NCBI RefSeq assembly: GCF_000764225.1
Contig: NZ_JQED01000015.1
Span: forward strand, 62,001 to 126,000
Direction of reading: 5' to 3'
Source of the DNA: Colwellia psychrerythraea
GTDB lineage: Bacteria > Pseudomonadota > Gammaproteobacteria > Enterobacterales > Alteromonadaceae
Length of the DNA stretch: 64,000 nt
Of this stretch, positions 8,170 to 17,710 are shown piece after piece (position 1 is the first letter of the stretch; each line of letters starts with the position of its first letter). The notes under the pieces are model-generated. The model saw only the letters and a program-made list of their open reading frames with translations. It was not told where the DNA came from and did not search any database. The translations under genes and the position numbers were made by a program.

Positions 8170-8187
8170 TGTGAGACATGTCTTACA
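8170..8187. promoter_or_regulatory. GacA/UvrY box upstream of csrB
   Basis: TGTGAGACATGTCTTACA matches the TGTRAG-N6-CTTACA imperfect palindrome bound by GacA/UvrY response regulators. Its centre is about 175 bp upstream of the inferred csrB start; far-upstream placement is also known for csrB in enterobacteria. A further half-site, CTCACA at 8160-8165, forms a second inverted repeat with TGTGAG. Confidence 0.75.
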
Positions 8188-8220
8188 TAAAAAATAGCAC
8201 TTTATTAGTGCTATTTTTAT
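8188..8220 (-). terminator. Terminator of the GNAT gene at 8279
   Basis: AAAATAGCAC (8191-8200) and GTGCTATTTT (8209-8218) form a 10-bp stem with an 8-nt loop. On the minus strand it is followed by T residues. It directly abuts the GacA/UvrY box and insulates csrB from the gene behind it. Confidence 0.75.
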
Positions 8221-8278
8221 TGAAGGATTAAACTAAGAGAATTGAAGCTAGAACTAGCCGCGAAAAGTAGGTTGAGGT

Positions 8279-8950
8279 TTATTCTTTTTTATTTCGATAG
8301 TGCACCATCACGGTACCGCATACATTACCTACAGCAACTTCTTTTACTGTATGATAATCAACTTGTTTAAAAAACTCTTTAAACTTCCCGGATGTAGCGT
8401 ATACAGCAACCCCTTCACTCTCTGGGTGTTCATCAAGAACCGTATTTACAGCGGCCATTAAATAGTAACCAAAACCATGTTGTTGATGCAGGGGGTGAAC
8501 GGCAATAAAGGATAAAAAATGAAACGTTGTTAATGGTACTGCAGCCAATACTGTTTGTTCTTTTTGCATCATATTCTTAGTACTAAAATAACCAGCATTC
8601 AACAGCATTTTTAAACGCCAATGCCAAAAACGATCACTCGTTAATTTTTCGTCAGGGCTATTAATGCAAGCAACCCCAACCATAGCTTCTCCAAGATACA
8701 AACCAATCATAGGTTGTTTAGCTTGCCAGAAGGCATTAAGCTCTTCTCTTATAGCGCCACGAAGACGTTGTTCATAGTCTTCTTTATCGCCCTTAAAAAT
8801 ATCTAAAAATACAGGGTCATCATGATAAGCTTGATATAACAGAGACGCAGCTAACTTCAACTCATGAGCTCCTAAATAAGTCGCTCGAATATTAACGTCT
8901 TGATTTATATCACTATCAACACTACTCTCTACCGGAACTGTCTCACTCAT
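8279..8950 (-). CDS. GNAT-family N-acetyltransferase
   Basis: This 223-aa protein has the GNAT fold signature in its second half: a core strand LSFIAVHPLHQQHGFGYYLM, which supplies the acetyl-CoA loop (Q-x-x-G-x-G), and the later GVAVYATSGKFKEFFKQVDY motif B. The start ATG at 8950 has AGAGG about 9 nt upstream. About 30 residues precede the domain. The substrate is not recognisable. It is transcribed toward csrB, separated by a terminator. Confidence 0.78.
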   Translation of the reverse strand: MSETVPVESSVDSDINQDVNIRATYLGAHELKLAASLLYQAYHDDPVFLDIFKGDKEDYEQRLRGAIREELNAFWQAKQPMIGLYLGEAMVGVACINSPDEKLTSDRFWHWRLKMLLNAGYFSTKNMMQKEQTVLAAVPLTTFHFLSFIAVHPLHQQHGFGYYLMAAVNTVLDEHPESEGVAVYATSGKFKEFFKQVDYHTVKEVAVGNVCGTVMVHYRNKKE

Positions 8951-9065
8951 TATTGCCTCTATTCTGACGGTGGATTTTATAATCTAACAACCCACCATAG
9001 CAGTATAATTTCAAATAGGTCAAATATAATCAATTTTCCACAAGCCTTCGTCCAAATAATTAGAA

Positions 9066-9093
9066 ATAAAAAATACCCCGCAATGCGGAGTAT
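9066..9093 (-). terminator. Terminator of the DUF3192 lipoprotein gene
   Basis: ATACTCCGC and GCGGGGTAT (minus strand) pair around a 3-nt loop with one G-T pair, followed by TTTTTTATTTC. It lies 23 nt past the stop codon. Confidence 0.8.
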
Positions 9094-9115
9094 TGAAGGC
9101 TAAAAGAACTCATAT

Positions 9116-9502
9116 TTAATGAGTCTTATCAATTTTTGAATAATCGCCACCATTACCTGTTTCGACCAACTGACCATTAATAAACTGTAGAAAAGTACAT
9201 TCATCTTTTGTCGTTAAACCGTCTTTATGTTTACGTTGGGTACGGTAATACAATACGCGTACTGTATTACCACCCTCAGAATAAGTCTCAGAAAAATCAG
9301 AAACACCTAACTTTTCTTGTATATCCATAAAAGAAGAGCCTAATTGTATTTTGGCAATTTTCTTACGATTTTCATAAGTTCGATTTTCACTATCACCAAC
9401 CATTCCATGTTCAATGCCGTCATCATTTATTTTAATAACACAGCCAGATAACGTCATAGCAAGAGGTGCTGCGATCAGTAAAGCAATTATTGATTTTTTC
9501 AT
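9116..9502 (-). CDS. DUF3192 lipoprotein
   Basis: The protein of 128 aa begins with a lipoprotein signal peptide ending in the lipobox LSGC, with Cys21 as the lipidated residue. The rest is a DUF3192 domain, recognised by VRVLYYRTQRKHKDGLTTKD and ECTFLQFINGQLVETG. A paralogue with the same domain lies at 17711. The fold and the repeated G-x-x-x pattern resemble small SmpA/OmlA-like envelope proteins, but the function is unknown. The predicted location is the outer membrane or the outer leaflet of the inner membrane. Confidence 0.8.
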   Translation of the reverse strand: MKKSIIALLIAAPLAMTLSGCVIKINDDGIEHGMVGDSENRTYENRKKIAKIQLGSSFMDIQEKLGVSDFSETYSEGGNTVRVLYYRTQRKHKDGLTTKDECTFLQFINGQLVETGNGGDYSKIDKTH

Positions 9503-9692
9503 GTTGATATTTCCTAAAGTATTTTACGATTTATTATAATGTTCAAAGATATAAGGCAACAAACAAGCCAACTAGTTAAAGCTTTGAATTTAAATAACTT
9601 TTAAAAATAAAAAAATGAAAGCCGAGACATCATTAGCAATATTCGCTAAAATATAGTTAAATTAATTAACAATATCTAAATCAGTAAGCAAA

Positions 9693-10058
9693 ATGACAGT
9701 TATCGATGAAATTTTAATCTGCGCTAATCAACTAGCTAACGCAGGGAAAAAGCCAACAGTTGCTTTAATAAAAGCTAAATTAACTCAACGAGCGCCATTA
9801 GCTATGGTAATTACTACGCTTAAAAACTGGCAACATCAACCTGAGTTTATTGCTCCGTTAATCACCGATGAGCAAGACGTTAATGCCGATTTATCAACTC
9901 ACAACACATCTGAGCTACTGGAGTCATTACTTGAAAATGGCGTGATAAAAAAAGTGATACAACAGTCTTTAGCCATAGAGTTAGCTGAATTGAAAAAAGA
10001 ACTCGCCGAAATGAAGTTGCTCATTAATAATTTAGATGAACAACTGACTAAAAAATAA
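9693..10058 (+). CDS. Small predicted DNA-binding protein with coiled coil
   Basis: I do not firmly recognise this 121-aa protein. Residues 1-50 (ICANQLANAGKKPTVALIKA, then TTLKNWQHQ) resemble the helix pattern of KfrA-type N-terminal DNA-binding regions. Residues 85-121 are a strongly charged heptad-like stretch (LAELKKELAEMKLLINNL), probably a coiled coil. It converges on syd with only 14 bp between the stops. A nucleoid or regulatory role is a guess. Confidence 0.6.
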   Translation: MTVIDEILICANQLANAGKKPTVALIKAKLTQRAPLAMVITTLKNWQHQPEFIAPLITDEQDVNADLSTHNTSELLESLLENGVIKKVIQQSLAIELAELKKELAEMKLLINNLDEQLTKK

Positions 10059-10072
10059 AACGCTTAATCTTA

Positions 10073-10672
10073 TTACTTTTCGTCTATTTCACTAGAGGGT
10101 GTTAATTGCAAAATAAATTCAACTAATGAGTCACTAATTTTTTTATGAGGCTTACAACCGACCCGCTCAACCCAGACTTGCCCATTATTGTTGTCTAAAG
10201 AAATAATCATATCTTCTTCGTCGGTTACTGCGAAGAAAATAGTTTCATCTTGTTTTAACCTTTGTTTCATTAAGATGTGACCGATAATGTTCTCTTGTAA
10301 TCGTTCAAAGTCTCCCCTGTTCCAAGCAAAAAGAAGAGATAACTTGCCTTCATCACACTTCGCTTCAATATCTCCGCTAAAAAGAGTTGTAAAATAGACT
10401 TTTATGTCTGGGTGTAACTCGATATTCAGTGCTGACTCTACATTTGTAAAAGAGAGCGCCTTTTCTGTGTTCTCAGGCAGGTTGTCGTTGTTAATTGCAC
10501 AGCCTTGCCAATAATTATGCTCCTCATCATGAGAGCCTTGCTCACAAGGGGATAACCATTCTTCATCTCGCTCTACTATTGGAAGGTGTCCAAATTGCTC
10601 AATATGGTATTGGCTGTAGTCTTTACTAAATTTTAATAGTGCCTGTGTTAAAGTTTTATTTGTAGATGTCAT
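10073..10672 (-). CDS. syd: SecY-interacting protein Syd
   Basis: Syd is a peripheral cytoplasmic protein that binds SecY and is thought to help check its complexes. The 199-aa product matches E. coli Syd throughout: LKFSKDYSQYH near the start, then YFTTLFSGDIEAKCDEGKLS and RLQENIIGHILMKQRLK, and a C-terminal ISDSLVEFILQL. It is slightly longer than the 181-aa E. coli protein. It is divergent from queF, 53 bp away, and close to csrB, as in E. coli. Confidence 0.92.
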   Translation of the reverse strand: MTSTNKTLTQALLKFSKDYSQYHIEQFGHLPIVERDEEWLSPCEQGSHDEEHNYWQGCAINNDNLPENTEKALSFTNVESALNIELHPDIKVYFTTLFSGDIEAKCDEGKLSLLFAWNRGDFERLQENIIGHILMKQRLKQDETIFFAVTDEEDMIISLDNNNGQVWVERVGCKPHKKISDSLVEFILQLTPSSEIDEK

Positions 10673-10725
10673 ATAAAGAAAGATCCTTTAAAATAGCGAG
10701 ATACTAGCTCACTACTGAAAAAATT

Positions 10726-11586
10726 ATGGCCAATTATCAAAATGCAACGGAACTCAGCAAATTAACACTGGGTAAAAGTACACAATATTGCAGCGAATAT
10801 ACCGCAGATTTACTGCAAGGAGTACCTAGAAGTTTAAATAGGGATGACTTATCGCTAAATCAAAGCAATTTACCTTTTGTTGGTGAAGATGTCTGGTATG
10901 GGTATGAACTATCTTGGCTTAATAATAAAGGTAAACCCATCGTTGCCGTGGCCGAGTTTCGCTTTGCATGCACCAGCGAAAACATTGTTGAGTCAAAATC
11001 GTTTAAGCTCTACTTAAACAGTTTTAATCAAACTCGTTTTGCGAGTGTTAAAGAGGTTGAACAACGATTAACTAACGATTTATCAAAAATTGCAGGGGCG
11101 AAGGCTACGGTCAATTTATTTGGGGTTGATCACTGTCCTGCTTTAGCTATTGCGACAAATAAAGACACCTATTTTTGTATTGATGGTGAAGATATTACTA
11201 TCGATAATTATCAATATGACGCAACGCTGCTCGCTACTGCACAAAATAAAACTGAAGATTCCCAAGTTGAAGAGCACCTAGTCAGCCATTTGTTAAAGTC
11301 TAACTGTTTAATCACCAACCAACCCGATTGGGCGAGTGTCTATATTCACTACCGTGGTAAAGCTATTAACCACTCAGCTTTGTTGAAATATTTAATTTCA
11401 TTTCGTCAACACAATGAGTTTCATGAGCAATGTGTTGAAAGAATTTATTGTGATTTACAGCAATTCTGTCAACTTGATGAATTAACTATTTTTGCACGCT
11501 ACACTCGCCGTGGTGGCTTAGATATTAACCCATTCCGCAGTAGTTGCACGGAATCAGCACCTGCTGCTAGAACATTACGCCAATAA
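10726..11586 (+). CDS. queF: NADPH-dependent 7-cyano-7-deazaguanine reductase
   Basis: QueF reduces preQ0 to preQ1 in queuosine synthesis for tRNA. The 286-aa protein is the long bimodular form. The substrate-binding motif ESKSFKLYL is at residues 89-97, the catalytic Cys194 and Asp201 lie in NCLITNQPDW, and HNEFHEQC at 229-236 supplies the conserved Glu and His. All key residues are present. No preQ1 riboswitch fits the short upstream gap to syd. Confidence 0.95.
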   Translation: MANYQNATELSKLTLGKSTQYCSEYTADLLQGVPRSLNRDDLSLNQSNLPFVGEDVWYGYELSWLNNKGKPIVAVAEFRFACTSENIVESKSFKLYLNSFNQTRFASVKEVEQRLTNDLSKIAGAKATVNLFGVDHCPALAIATNKDTYFCIDGEDITIDNYQYDATLLATAQNKTEDSQVEEHLVSHLLKSNCLITNQPDWASVYIHYRGKAINHSALLKYLISFRQHNEFHEQCVERIYCDLQQFCQLDELTIFARYTRRGGLDINPFRSSCTESAPAARTLRQ

Positions 11587-11618
11587 GGAAAGTGTTTTGC
11601 TCTTAGCAGCAATAATCT

Positions 11619-11654
11619 AGCATTAAAGCGAACAAACCTAAGCGCTTTAATGCT
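11619..11654. terminator. Hairpin between convergent queF and M61 genes
   Basis: AGCATTAAAGCG and CGCTTTAATGCT are perfect 12-bp complements with a 12-nt loop. The T-tract is weak on both strands, so termination is plausible rather than certain. Confidence 0.5.
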
Positions 11655-11662
11655 TTCATTGG

Positions 11663-13477
11663 CTACTTCTCTTCAGGAAAATCTACACCAGTCCATGCTC
11701 TAAAAAATGCTTTTTGTCTAACACTCGCTTTTTCAACAGGCATAATCTTCAATTTATTTTCAGCTATTGCAGCAAGCTTAACTCTTGCTGTTTTTAACTG
11801 ATCTCGTCGAAAATATGAAATCGTAATAATTTGCTTAGACTTAAAGTCTTTTAAACGATTTTCTAGTTCGTTATCAGCCAAGCGTAAGCCATCAATAGCA
11901 ACGATAATATCTTCTGTGGTTATTCCTGCTTGCCACGCAGGACTATCTTTCTCAACCGATGAGACAATCACATCGTGATTTTCCACATTAACTTTGAGTC
12001 CAGTCCATACTTTAGTTTGCTTGCTTTTTTTATCTTTTACACCGTTAGCATAAGTCATTTCTAACCCTGCTTTTGCTAACAAAAGTGGAAAATCAATTGT
12101 CGTTGTACCTTGAATATTTTCTTGCCACCATTCGTGATAATCATCACCCGTTACCCCTTTTAAAATAGATAACACGTCTTCTTCGTTATAACTGTTTGGC
12201 AAACGATGCTGTTGATATAGTTGATTGTGCGCATTACGATAACTTTTCGATAATTCAGTTTTAGTCAGGATATCGAAATCCAGTAACCAAGAAGCTAAAA
12301 AACCTTCGGCATAAATATTTACACTGTGATTATTACCGTAATCCCCTCCTTCACTTATCCAAGCATCAAAACTGGCTTGCGCAACACTTTGCTTTTCTTT
12401 GCCGGGCTTATGACGATGTGCAGTAATCCGTTTAGCTAACGCACTAAAAAACTCATCTGTTGTCATTAAATTACCACGTAATAATAATTGGTATTGTAAA
12501 TAGCTAGTTGAGCCTTCGACTAACCATAACAAGTTAGAGTAATTTTCTTGCTGGTAATCATAAGGCACGATACCTTGTGGGCGATACTGCTTTACATTCC
12601 ATGTATGGACAAATTCGTGAGCGGCAACAGCGATAAAACTAAGATAATCTTTACGGGCTGAAAATTTAAAACGCGATCGCTGAATTATAGTTGAGTTAAC
12701 ATGCTCTGTTGCACCACGAGCACCACTCGTTGCATGCACCATAAATACGTACCGTTTAAATGGATAGCCCTGCCAAATATGCTTACTTTGCTTGACTAAA
12801 ACTTGTAAGTCTTTAAGCATTTTTGTGCTGTCATAATTGCCCTCTCCCCATATGACCAGCTCATACAAACGATTTTCAACGCTAAACTCATGATGTTCGT
12901 TAATACCGCTTTCGATCGGAGAATCAACTAATTGATCGTAGTTACTTGCGATAAATTGGTGACTGTTTTCTCCTGTCTCAAGACCTGAGAAACTCCGCCA
13001 TGATTTAGGCACTAAAAGCTGAACAATATGCTGTTCAGCTCTACTTACCTTTGAGTACAGCACAACAGCAGAACTATCAATAAATGCATGGCTATCATCA
13101 ATATGACGAGTTCTTTTCGCCAATTGATTCGCATAAACCTGATAAGTTAACGTGATTTTTTTATGTAAAGTCCCTTCCACCTGCCAGGTGTTTTTATCTG
13201 TTTTGTGCCAACTCAACACATTGCCCTGCCCATCTTTAGCAACAAATTGACGAATTCCATTGGCTAAGTTAAGTGTTTCATACCGCCCGGTTCGCCATGT
13301 CGGTAAATAAAAATCAACTTTACTTGCGCTAACTTGATCAAATTTAAGTTCTACGATAGCAATATGATGTTCTGGCTGTTCTACATTAATATTAACTTGC
13401 ACAGCTGCAACAGCTGGAAATAGTTGTATAAAAAATAACGCTATAGCGATTATGAGTTTAATTCTAAAGGTAAACAC
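11663..13477 (-). CDS. M61-family metallopeptidase with PDZ domain
   Basis: Family M61 (glycyl aminopeptidase-like) enzymes are zinc peptidases. The zinc motif HEFVH is at residues 287-291, followed by the typical TWN and a downstream WLVEGSTSYLQ with the third ligand Glu. A signal peptide occupies about residues 1-25 (LIIAIALFFIQLFPAVAA), so it acts in the periplasm. A PDZ domain lies near 495-580 (VEKDSPAWQAGITTEDIIVA). The length of 604 aa is normal. The start is a GTG. It sits alone between queF and a diguanylate cyclase gene. Confidence 0.88.
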   Translation of the reverse strand: MFTFRIKLIIAIALFFIQLFPAVAAVQVNINVEQPEHHIAIVELKFDQVSASKVDFYLPTWRTGRYETLNLANGIRQFVAKDGQGNVLSWHKTDKNTWQVEGTLHKKITLTYQVYANQLAKRTRHIDDSHAFIDSSAVVLYSKVSRAEQHIVQLLVPKSWRSFSGLETGENSHQFIASNYDQLVDSPIESGINEHHEFSVENRLYELVIWGEGNYDSTKMLKDLQVLVKQSKHIWQGYPFKRYVFMVHATSGARGATEHVNSTIIQRSRFKFSARKDYLSFIAVAAHEFVHTWNVKQYRPQGIVPYDYQQENYSNLLWLVEGSTSYLQYQLLLRGNLMTTDEFFSALAKRITAHRHKPGKEKQSVAQASFDAWISEGGDYGNNHSVNIYAEGFLASWLLDFDILTKTELSKSYRNAHNQLYQQHRLPNSYNEEDVLSILKGVTGDDYHEWWQENIQGTTTIDFPLLLAKAGLEMTYANGVKDKKSKQTKVWTGLKVNVENHDVIVSSVEKDSPAWQAGITTEDIIVAIDGLRLADNELENRLKDFKSKQIITISYFRRDQLKTARVKLAAIAENKLKIMPVEKASVRQKAFFRAWTGVDFPEEK

Positions 13478-13772
13478 TTGAGTAAATTCTCTTATTCTTG
13501 GTACAGAAAATTGCCGATAAAAGGTGAGACTATTTTACCCTTGAAAAAATGCGCAATACTACCAAAATTTACTATGGAACAATGAAAGTAATTTTTTTTC
13601 ACTCACATACTGATAAATAACATTTTTATGGTATAAACTGTCTTATAATAGGAATAAAGTAATCGTAATAAATTAGTTAGCTAGATAATTAACGATAAAG
13701 AAAGCATTAATTATGTTATTTTGACTATTTTACGTACTAACTATCCCTCCTCATTAAGGATTTATTGGTTTT

Positions 13773-15383
13773 ATGAATGACAGTTCTGTTGCCCAAAAGC
13801 AACTAGTTGCACTAAAAAGGAAACTTGATACAGCAATCGAGTCCCGTAGTTCATTAGAAGATGATTTTAATCTGCAATCTAATCTGCTCATTCAATTTAT
13901 CGGAAAATTGACCTTAGTTTCTAAAGGTATTGACCTAGAATTAGATAACCGTCTAGCTCAATTAAGAACACTTTTTAGCAAGTCTGCTCCAATTGGTGAA
14001 ATTGAAGATAAAATTTCAGTTATTTCAAAACTGTTACAACAGCACAGCATAACCAATAGAAAAAATATCTCTCATATACAAGAACAGTTTAATCAAGCTG
14101 GTGAGAGCTTACAGAAAATAAATGGTTTGCCTGGAGATTTACGTAGAGATCTACGTGCCTTGTTGAGCGAAACAAAGGACAGTAAAGATTCTCTAATTCA
14201 ATATATTCCTTTATTAAGCCAGCTTTTAAGCTTTTATGATCTTGCGCTAAAAGCCAAAAGCACCCAGTCTAATCAAGGAATATTACAAGCGCCGCCGATT
14301 GTTTCATCTGAAGGTAAAAAAGCAGTAGAAGCTGGTGCTATCGTTCTCGATGCCCTATTTCTTGAGCGAATCTCAGTATCACTCAGTGCTTTACCTTTAT
14401 CTAAAGCGCACACCAGTGATTTATTGGCCATTAAGAAAAAATTAATGACTAATCAATCGAGTGAAAAACTTCTGCAAAACTTCATTGATATTTTTGATGT
14501 AATTGTTGCTGATTTTAAAGATGAACAAAAAAATGCTAAAAACTTTTTAACGAGTCTAAGTGCTACGTTAACAACAGTGCAAAGTGCTGTTAAAGAAACG
14601 ATTGTCACACAGAAAAACTCTCAAAGAACAAACGATATAATTAATCAGAAGTTACAAAGTCAACTGTTAGATATGACAGGAACTGTTGAAAAAGCACTTA
14701 CCTTGACTCAAGTAAAAGAAGATATAAATGAAAAACTACAAGTAATATCTAATACCTTAGAGCAAAAGTCGAAATTTGAACAAGAAAACCATCAACAATT
14801 AGCTGAGAAGCTCAATGACATGTCGGCAAAGGTTGAGCAACTTGAAAAACAAAGTGACATGTTTGAAGAGAAGCTTGCTGAACAGCAAAGAAAAAGCATG
14901 CAAGACGCGCTAACCAAGCTCGCCAACAGAGCCGCTTTCGATGACTACTTTGCTAAGACTATGATCCGTTTTCATCGCAAGCCATTTCCACTTGCCTTAG
15001 TCGTTATTGATATTGACGACTTTAAGAAAATAAATGATACCTATGGCCATACTGCAGGGGATAAAACACTGCAAGTTATTGCCAATTCTATTGTGAAAAG
15101 CGTTAAAAAAAGCGTTTTTGTTGGACGTTATGGTGGCGAAGAATTTGTTCTGATCTATTCTAAAGTAGAAGAAGAAGCATTATTTTCTGAACTCAATGCA
15201 TTGAACAACTTCGTAGCTCGCCTACCTTTTAAATTTAAAAGTAATAAGGTCAGCATCACCCTTTCAATTGGCGCAACGCATATAAAACCTGACGATAATA
15301 TCCATATTGCTTTTGAACGTGCAGATCAAGCAATGTATAAAGCTAAAAAACAAGGCAAGAACCAAGTCGTTTACATTAAGTAG
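13773..15383 (+). CDS. Diguanylate cyclase with long helical N-terminus
   Basis: The C-terminal 165 residues are a GGDEF domain that makes c-di-GMP; the active site is GGEEF at residues 454-458. The usual RxxD inhibitory site is absent (KKSV in its place), so product inhibition through it is unlikely. The first 370 residues hold no recognisable sensor but are rich in heptads and probably coiled coil, for example around 330-375. There is no signal peptide or membrane segment, so it is cytoplasmic. The architecture resembles the helical-N-terminus GGDEF proteins of marine gammaproteobacteria. A 295-bp gap with no further features precedes it. Confidence 0.88.
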   Translation: MNDSSVAQKQLVALKRKLDTAIESRSSLEDDFNLQSNLLIQFIGKLTLVSKGIDLELDNRLAQLRTLFSKSAPIGEIEDKISVISKLLQQHSITNRKNISHIQEQFNQAGESLQKINGLPGDLRRDLRALLSETKDSKDSLIQYIPLLSQLLSFYDLALKAKSTQSNQGILQAPPIVSSEGKKAVEAGAIVLDALFLERISVSLSALPLSKAHTSDLLAIKKKLMTNQSSEKLLQNFIDIFDVIVADFKDEQKNAKNFLTSLSATLTTVQSAVKETIVTQKNSQRTNDIINQKLQSQLLDMTGTVEKALTLTQVKEDINEKLQVISNTLEQKSKFEQENHQQLAEKLNDMSAKVEQLEKQSDMFEEKLAEQQRKSMQDALTKLANRAAFDDYFAKTMIRFHRKPFPLALVVIDIDDFKKINDTYGHTAGDKTLQVIANSIVKSVKKSVFVGRYGGEEFVLIYSKVEEEALFSELNALNNFVARLPFKFKSNKVSITLSIGATHIKPDDNIHIAFERADQAMYKAKKQGKNQVVYIK

Positions 15384-15469
15384 CGAGGTAATAAACGACT
15401 TAATCAAGCCGACTTCCTCTCACCAGAACAGCTGTTTTTCATAAGTAATTAGCATAACAGGAGTGAGCT

Positions 15470-16816
15470 ATGCATACTCAAATTAATCCGGTTGGAAACA
15501 TGAACTTACTGTCACAAGCAGAAGTTGATCAACTGCAGCATTCAGTCAGCAGCACCTTATATACGCTTTATCGAAATTGTTCCCTTGCCGTGCTCAACGC
15601 TGGCTCAAATACCGATGATGCCGAAGAAATTTATCAAAAATACCTCTCATTCGAAATACATGTATTAAGACGGGAACGTGGTGTAAAAATTGATTTGAAA
15701 AACCCACCAATGCACGCTTTTGTTGACGACAAAATAATTCGAGGCATTAGAGAACACCTTTCAGCCGTATTACGCGATATTCTTTTTCTTCATAGTCGTT
15801 ATAGAACAATGCCTTGCTCATCTGAAGGTATCACAGATGCAACGTTTGATATTTTGAGAAATGCTGATGCCATACTGCCAGAAACCGAACCGAACTTGGT
15901 CACTTGCTGGGGTGGCCATTCAATAAAACACAATGAGTATAAATATACTAAAGATGTTGGTTACCAACTTGGTTTGCGCGGATTTAATATATGTACAGGT
16001 TGTGGCCCTGGCGCGATGAAAGGCCCAATGAAAGGTGCAACAATTGGCCATGCAAAACAGCGTATTAAAGAAGGACGATATATTGGCTTAACTGAACCGA
16101 GCATAATTGCCGCCGAACCACCAAATCCAATAGTAAATGAATTGGTTATAATGCCCGATATTGAAAAACGTTTAGAAGCATTTGTACGCATGTCGCACGG
16201 GATAATTATATTTCCTGGCGGTGCAGGAACTGCAGAAGAGTTACTCTATATTTTGGGGATTATGCTTAACGATACAAATGCAGAACAACAGTTACCTATA
16301 ATTCTTACAGGCCCTGCTAACGCTATTGAGTACTTCAATGAAATAGACCTTTTCATTGGCGCCACGCTGGGTCCCAAAGCACAGTCGTTATATCAAATAG
16401 TCGTTGATGATGCTGTTAAAGTAGCTCAGTTAATGAAACACGGTTTAGATAATGTACTGGCACATAGAAAAGAAACCGGTGACGCCTATCACTTTAATTG
16501 GTCGCTGGTGATTGCCGATGACTTTCAACACCCTTTTGAACCAACGCATGAAAATATGGCCAACTTAAATATAAGCCATGATCTTCCTACGGCTGAACTC
16601 GCGGCTAATTTACGTCGTGCCTTTTCAGGCATAGTAGCAGGAAATGTAAAATCAGGTGGTATTAAAGCAATTAGAGAGTTTGGCCCTTTTGAAATATCAG
16701 GCGATAAGAAGATCATGGCCTTAATGGATAAACTCCTTGCTTCCTTTGTAAAACAGCAGCGAATGAAGCTGCCTGGCAGTGAATATATTCCCTGCTATAA
16801 AGTGATTGAGGGTTAA
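15470..16816 (+). CDS. ppnN: Pyrimidine/purine nucleotide 5'-monophosphate nucleosidase
   Basis: PpnN cleaves nucleoside 5'-monophosphates to base and ribose 5-phosphate and is known in E. coli to respond to (p)ppGpp. The 448-aa product is close to the 454 aa of E. coli PpnN and begins with the same type of N-terminus ([16 protein letters not shown]). The LOG-type catalytic motif PGGAGTAEE is at residues 249-257, with [13 protein letters not shown] before it. xni follows after 2 bp, so they are co-transcribed, as their genes are neighbours in E. coli. Confidence 0.94.
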   Translation: MHTQINPVGNMNLLSQAEVDQLQHSVSSTLYTLYRNCSLAVLNAGSNTDDAEEIYQKYLSFEIHVLRRERGVKIDLKNPPMHAFVDDKIIRGIREHLSAVLRDILFLHSRYRTMPCSSEGITDATFDILRNADAILPETEPNLVTCWGGHSIKHNEYKYTKDVGYQLGLRGFNICTGCGPGAMKGPMKGATIGHAKQRIKEGRYIGLTEPSIIAAEPPNPIVNELVIMPDIEKRLEAFVRMSHGIIIFPGGAGTAEELLYILGIMLNDTNAEQQLPIILTGPANAIEYFNEIDLFIGATLGPKAQSLYQIVVDDAVKVAQLMKHGLDNVLAHRKETGDAYHFNWSLVIADDFQHPFEPTHENMANLNISHDLPTAELAANLRRAFSGIVAGNVKSGGIKAIREFGPFEISGDKKIMALMDKLLASFVKQQRMKLPGSEYIPCYKVIEG

Positions 16817-16818
16817 TA

Positions 16819-17691
16819 TTGTCCGCTCATTTAATACTCATTGATGCGCTTAACTTAATTCGTCGTGTGTACGCGGTACAAGAGCGTCCTTTTATCCAAA
16901 TAAAACAGGATCACGACAATGAGCTCTCTGCTAGTACTTTGAAACAAGTACTATTTAATACACAAAATACCTGTGTAAACGCGCTAGAAAAAATTATAGG
17001 GCAGCATCAGCCAACACACGCTTTAGCAGTATTTGATAGCCAACACCCGTGTTGGCGTTATCAATTATTTGAGGGGTATAAGAAAGGCAGGAAAAAAATG
17101 CCTGAGCACCTTGCGAATAAGCTAATGGATATACAAGATGCTTTTATGGAGCGAGGTGTAGATTCCTTAACATCCGATGAAGACGAAGCAGACGATCTTA
17201 TCGCTACTTTAGCGGTAAAAATGGCACTGCACGGTCAAAAAGTTACTATTATTTCAACCGATAAAGGTTTCCTTCCCCTGCTTAATCCTAACATTCATAT
17301 TTATGATTATTTTAATCGTCGTTATTTAGATGAAGATCATGTGCAAAATAAATTTGGTGTTAAAACATCTCAGCTGATAGATTTCTGGACCTTGACTGGT
17401 GATAATACCAATAAAATTGAAGGTGTTAGTGGTATTGGTCAAGTAAACGCAGCAAAATTACTTAATCAGTATGGCTCTTTAAAGGCGATACTTGAGGCCT
17501 CCGATTTGAAAGGCTCTCTAGCTAAAAAGTTAACACAAAGCATAGAACAGATGGATTTAGCGAGAAAACTATTAACGCTAAAACAAGATATCCCTTTAGG
17601 CTTTAATTTAAAAGATATCCGCTTAACAATGCCTTCATCTGAAGCTGAAATTAATGCTAATATAAACATCATTGATGACGAAAAAAGCTAA
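16819..17691 (+). CDS. xni: Flap endonuclease-like protein Xni
   Basis: Xni (ExoIX) belongs to the 5' nuclease family. The 290-aa protein carries the PIN-like acid cluster (LILIDALNLIRR near the start and DEDEADDLIATLA at about 117-130), STDKGFLPLL, and a helix-hairpin-helix (IEGVSGIGQVNAAKLL). The start is TTG at 16819, two bases after the ppnN stop; no ATG fits. E. coli Xni is shorter (251 aa); the extra length is an insertion near residue 35 and a C-terminal tail of about 15 residues. Confidence 0.9.
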   Translation: MSAHLILIDALNLIRRVYAVQERPFIQIKQDHDNELSASTLKQVLFNTQNTCVNALEKIIGQHQPTHALAVFDSQHPCWRYQLFEGYKKGRKKMPEHLANKLMDIQDAFMERGVDSLTSDEDEADDLIATLAVKMALHGQKVTIISTDKGFLPLLNPNIHIYDYFNRRYLDEDHVQNKFGVKTSQLIDFWTLTGDNTNKIEGVSGIGQVNAAKLLNQYGSLKAILEASDLKGSLAKKLTQSIEQMDLARKLLTLKQDIPLGFNLKDIRLTMPSSEAEINANINIIDDEKS

Positions 17692-17710
17692 TATAAAAAG
17701 ATAAGATACT

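Noticed and set aside
10673..10725. preQ1 riboswitch upstream of queF
   Set aside because: The gap is only 53 bp, shared with divergent syd, and shows no preQ1 aptamer pattern.
15961..16191. Long antisense frame inside ppnN and many similar frames in other genes
   Set aside because: They lie opposite conserved coding sequence and match no family; they are shadows of the real genes.
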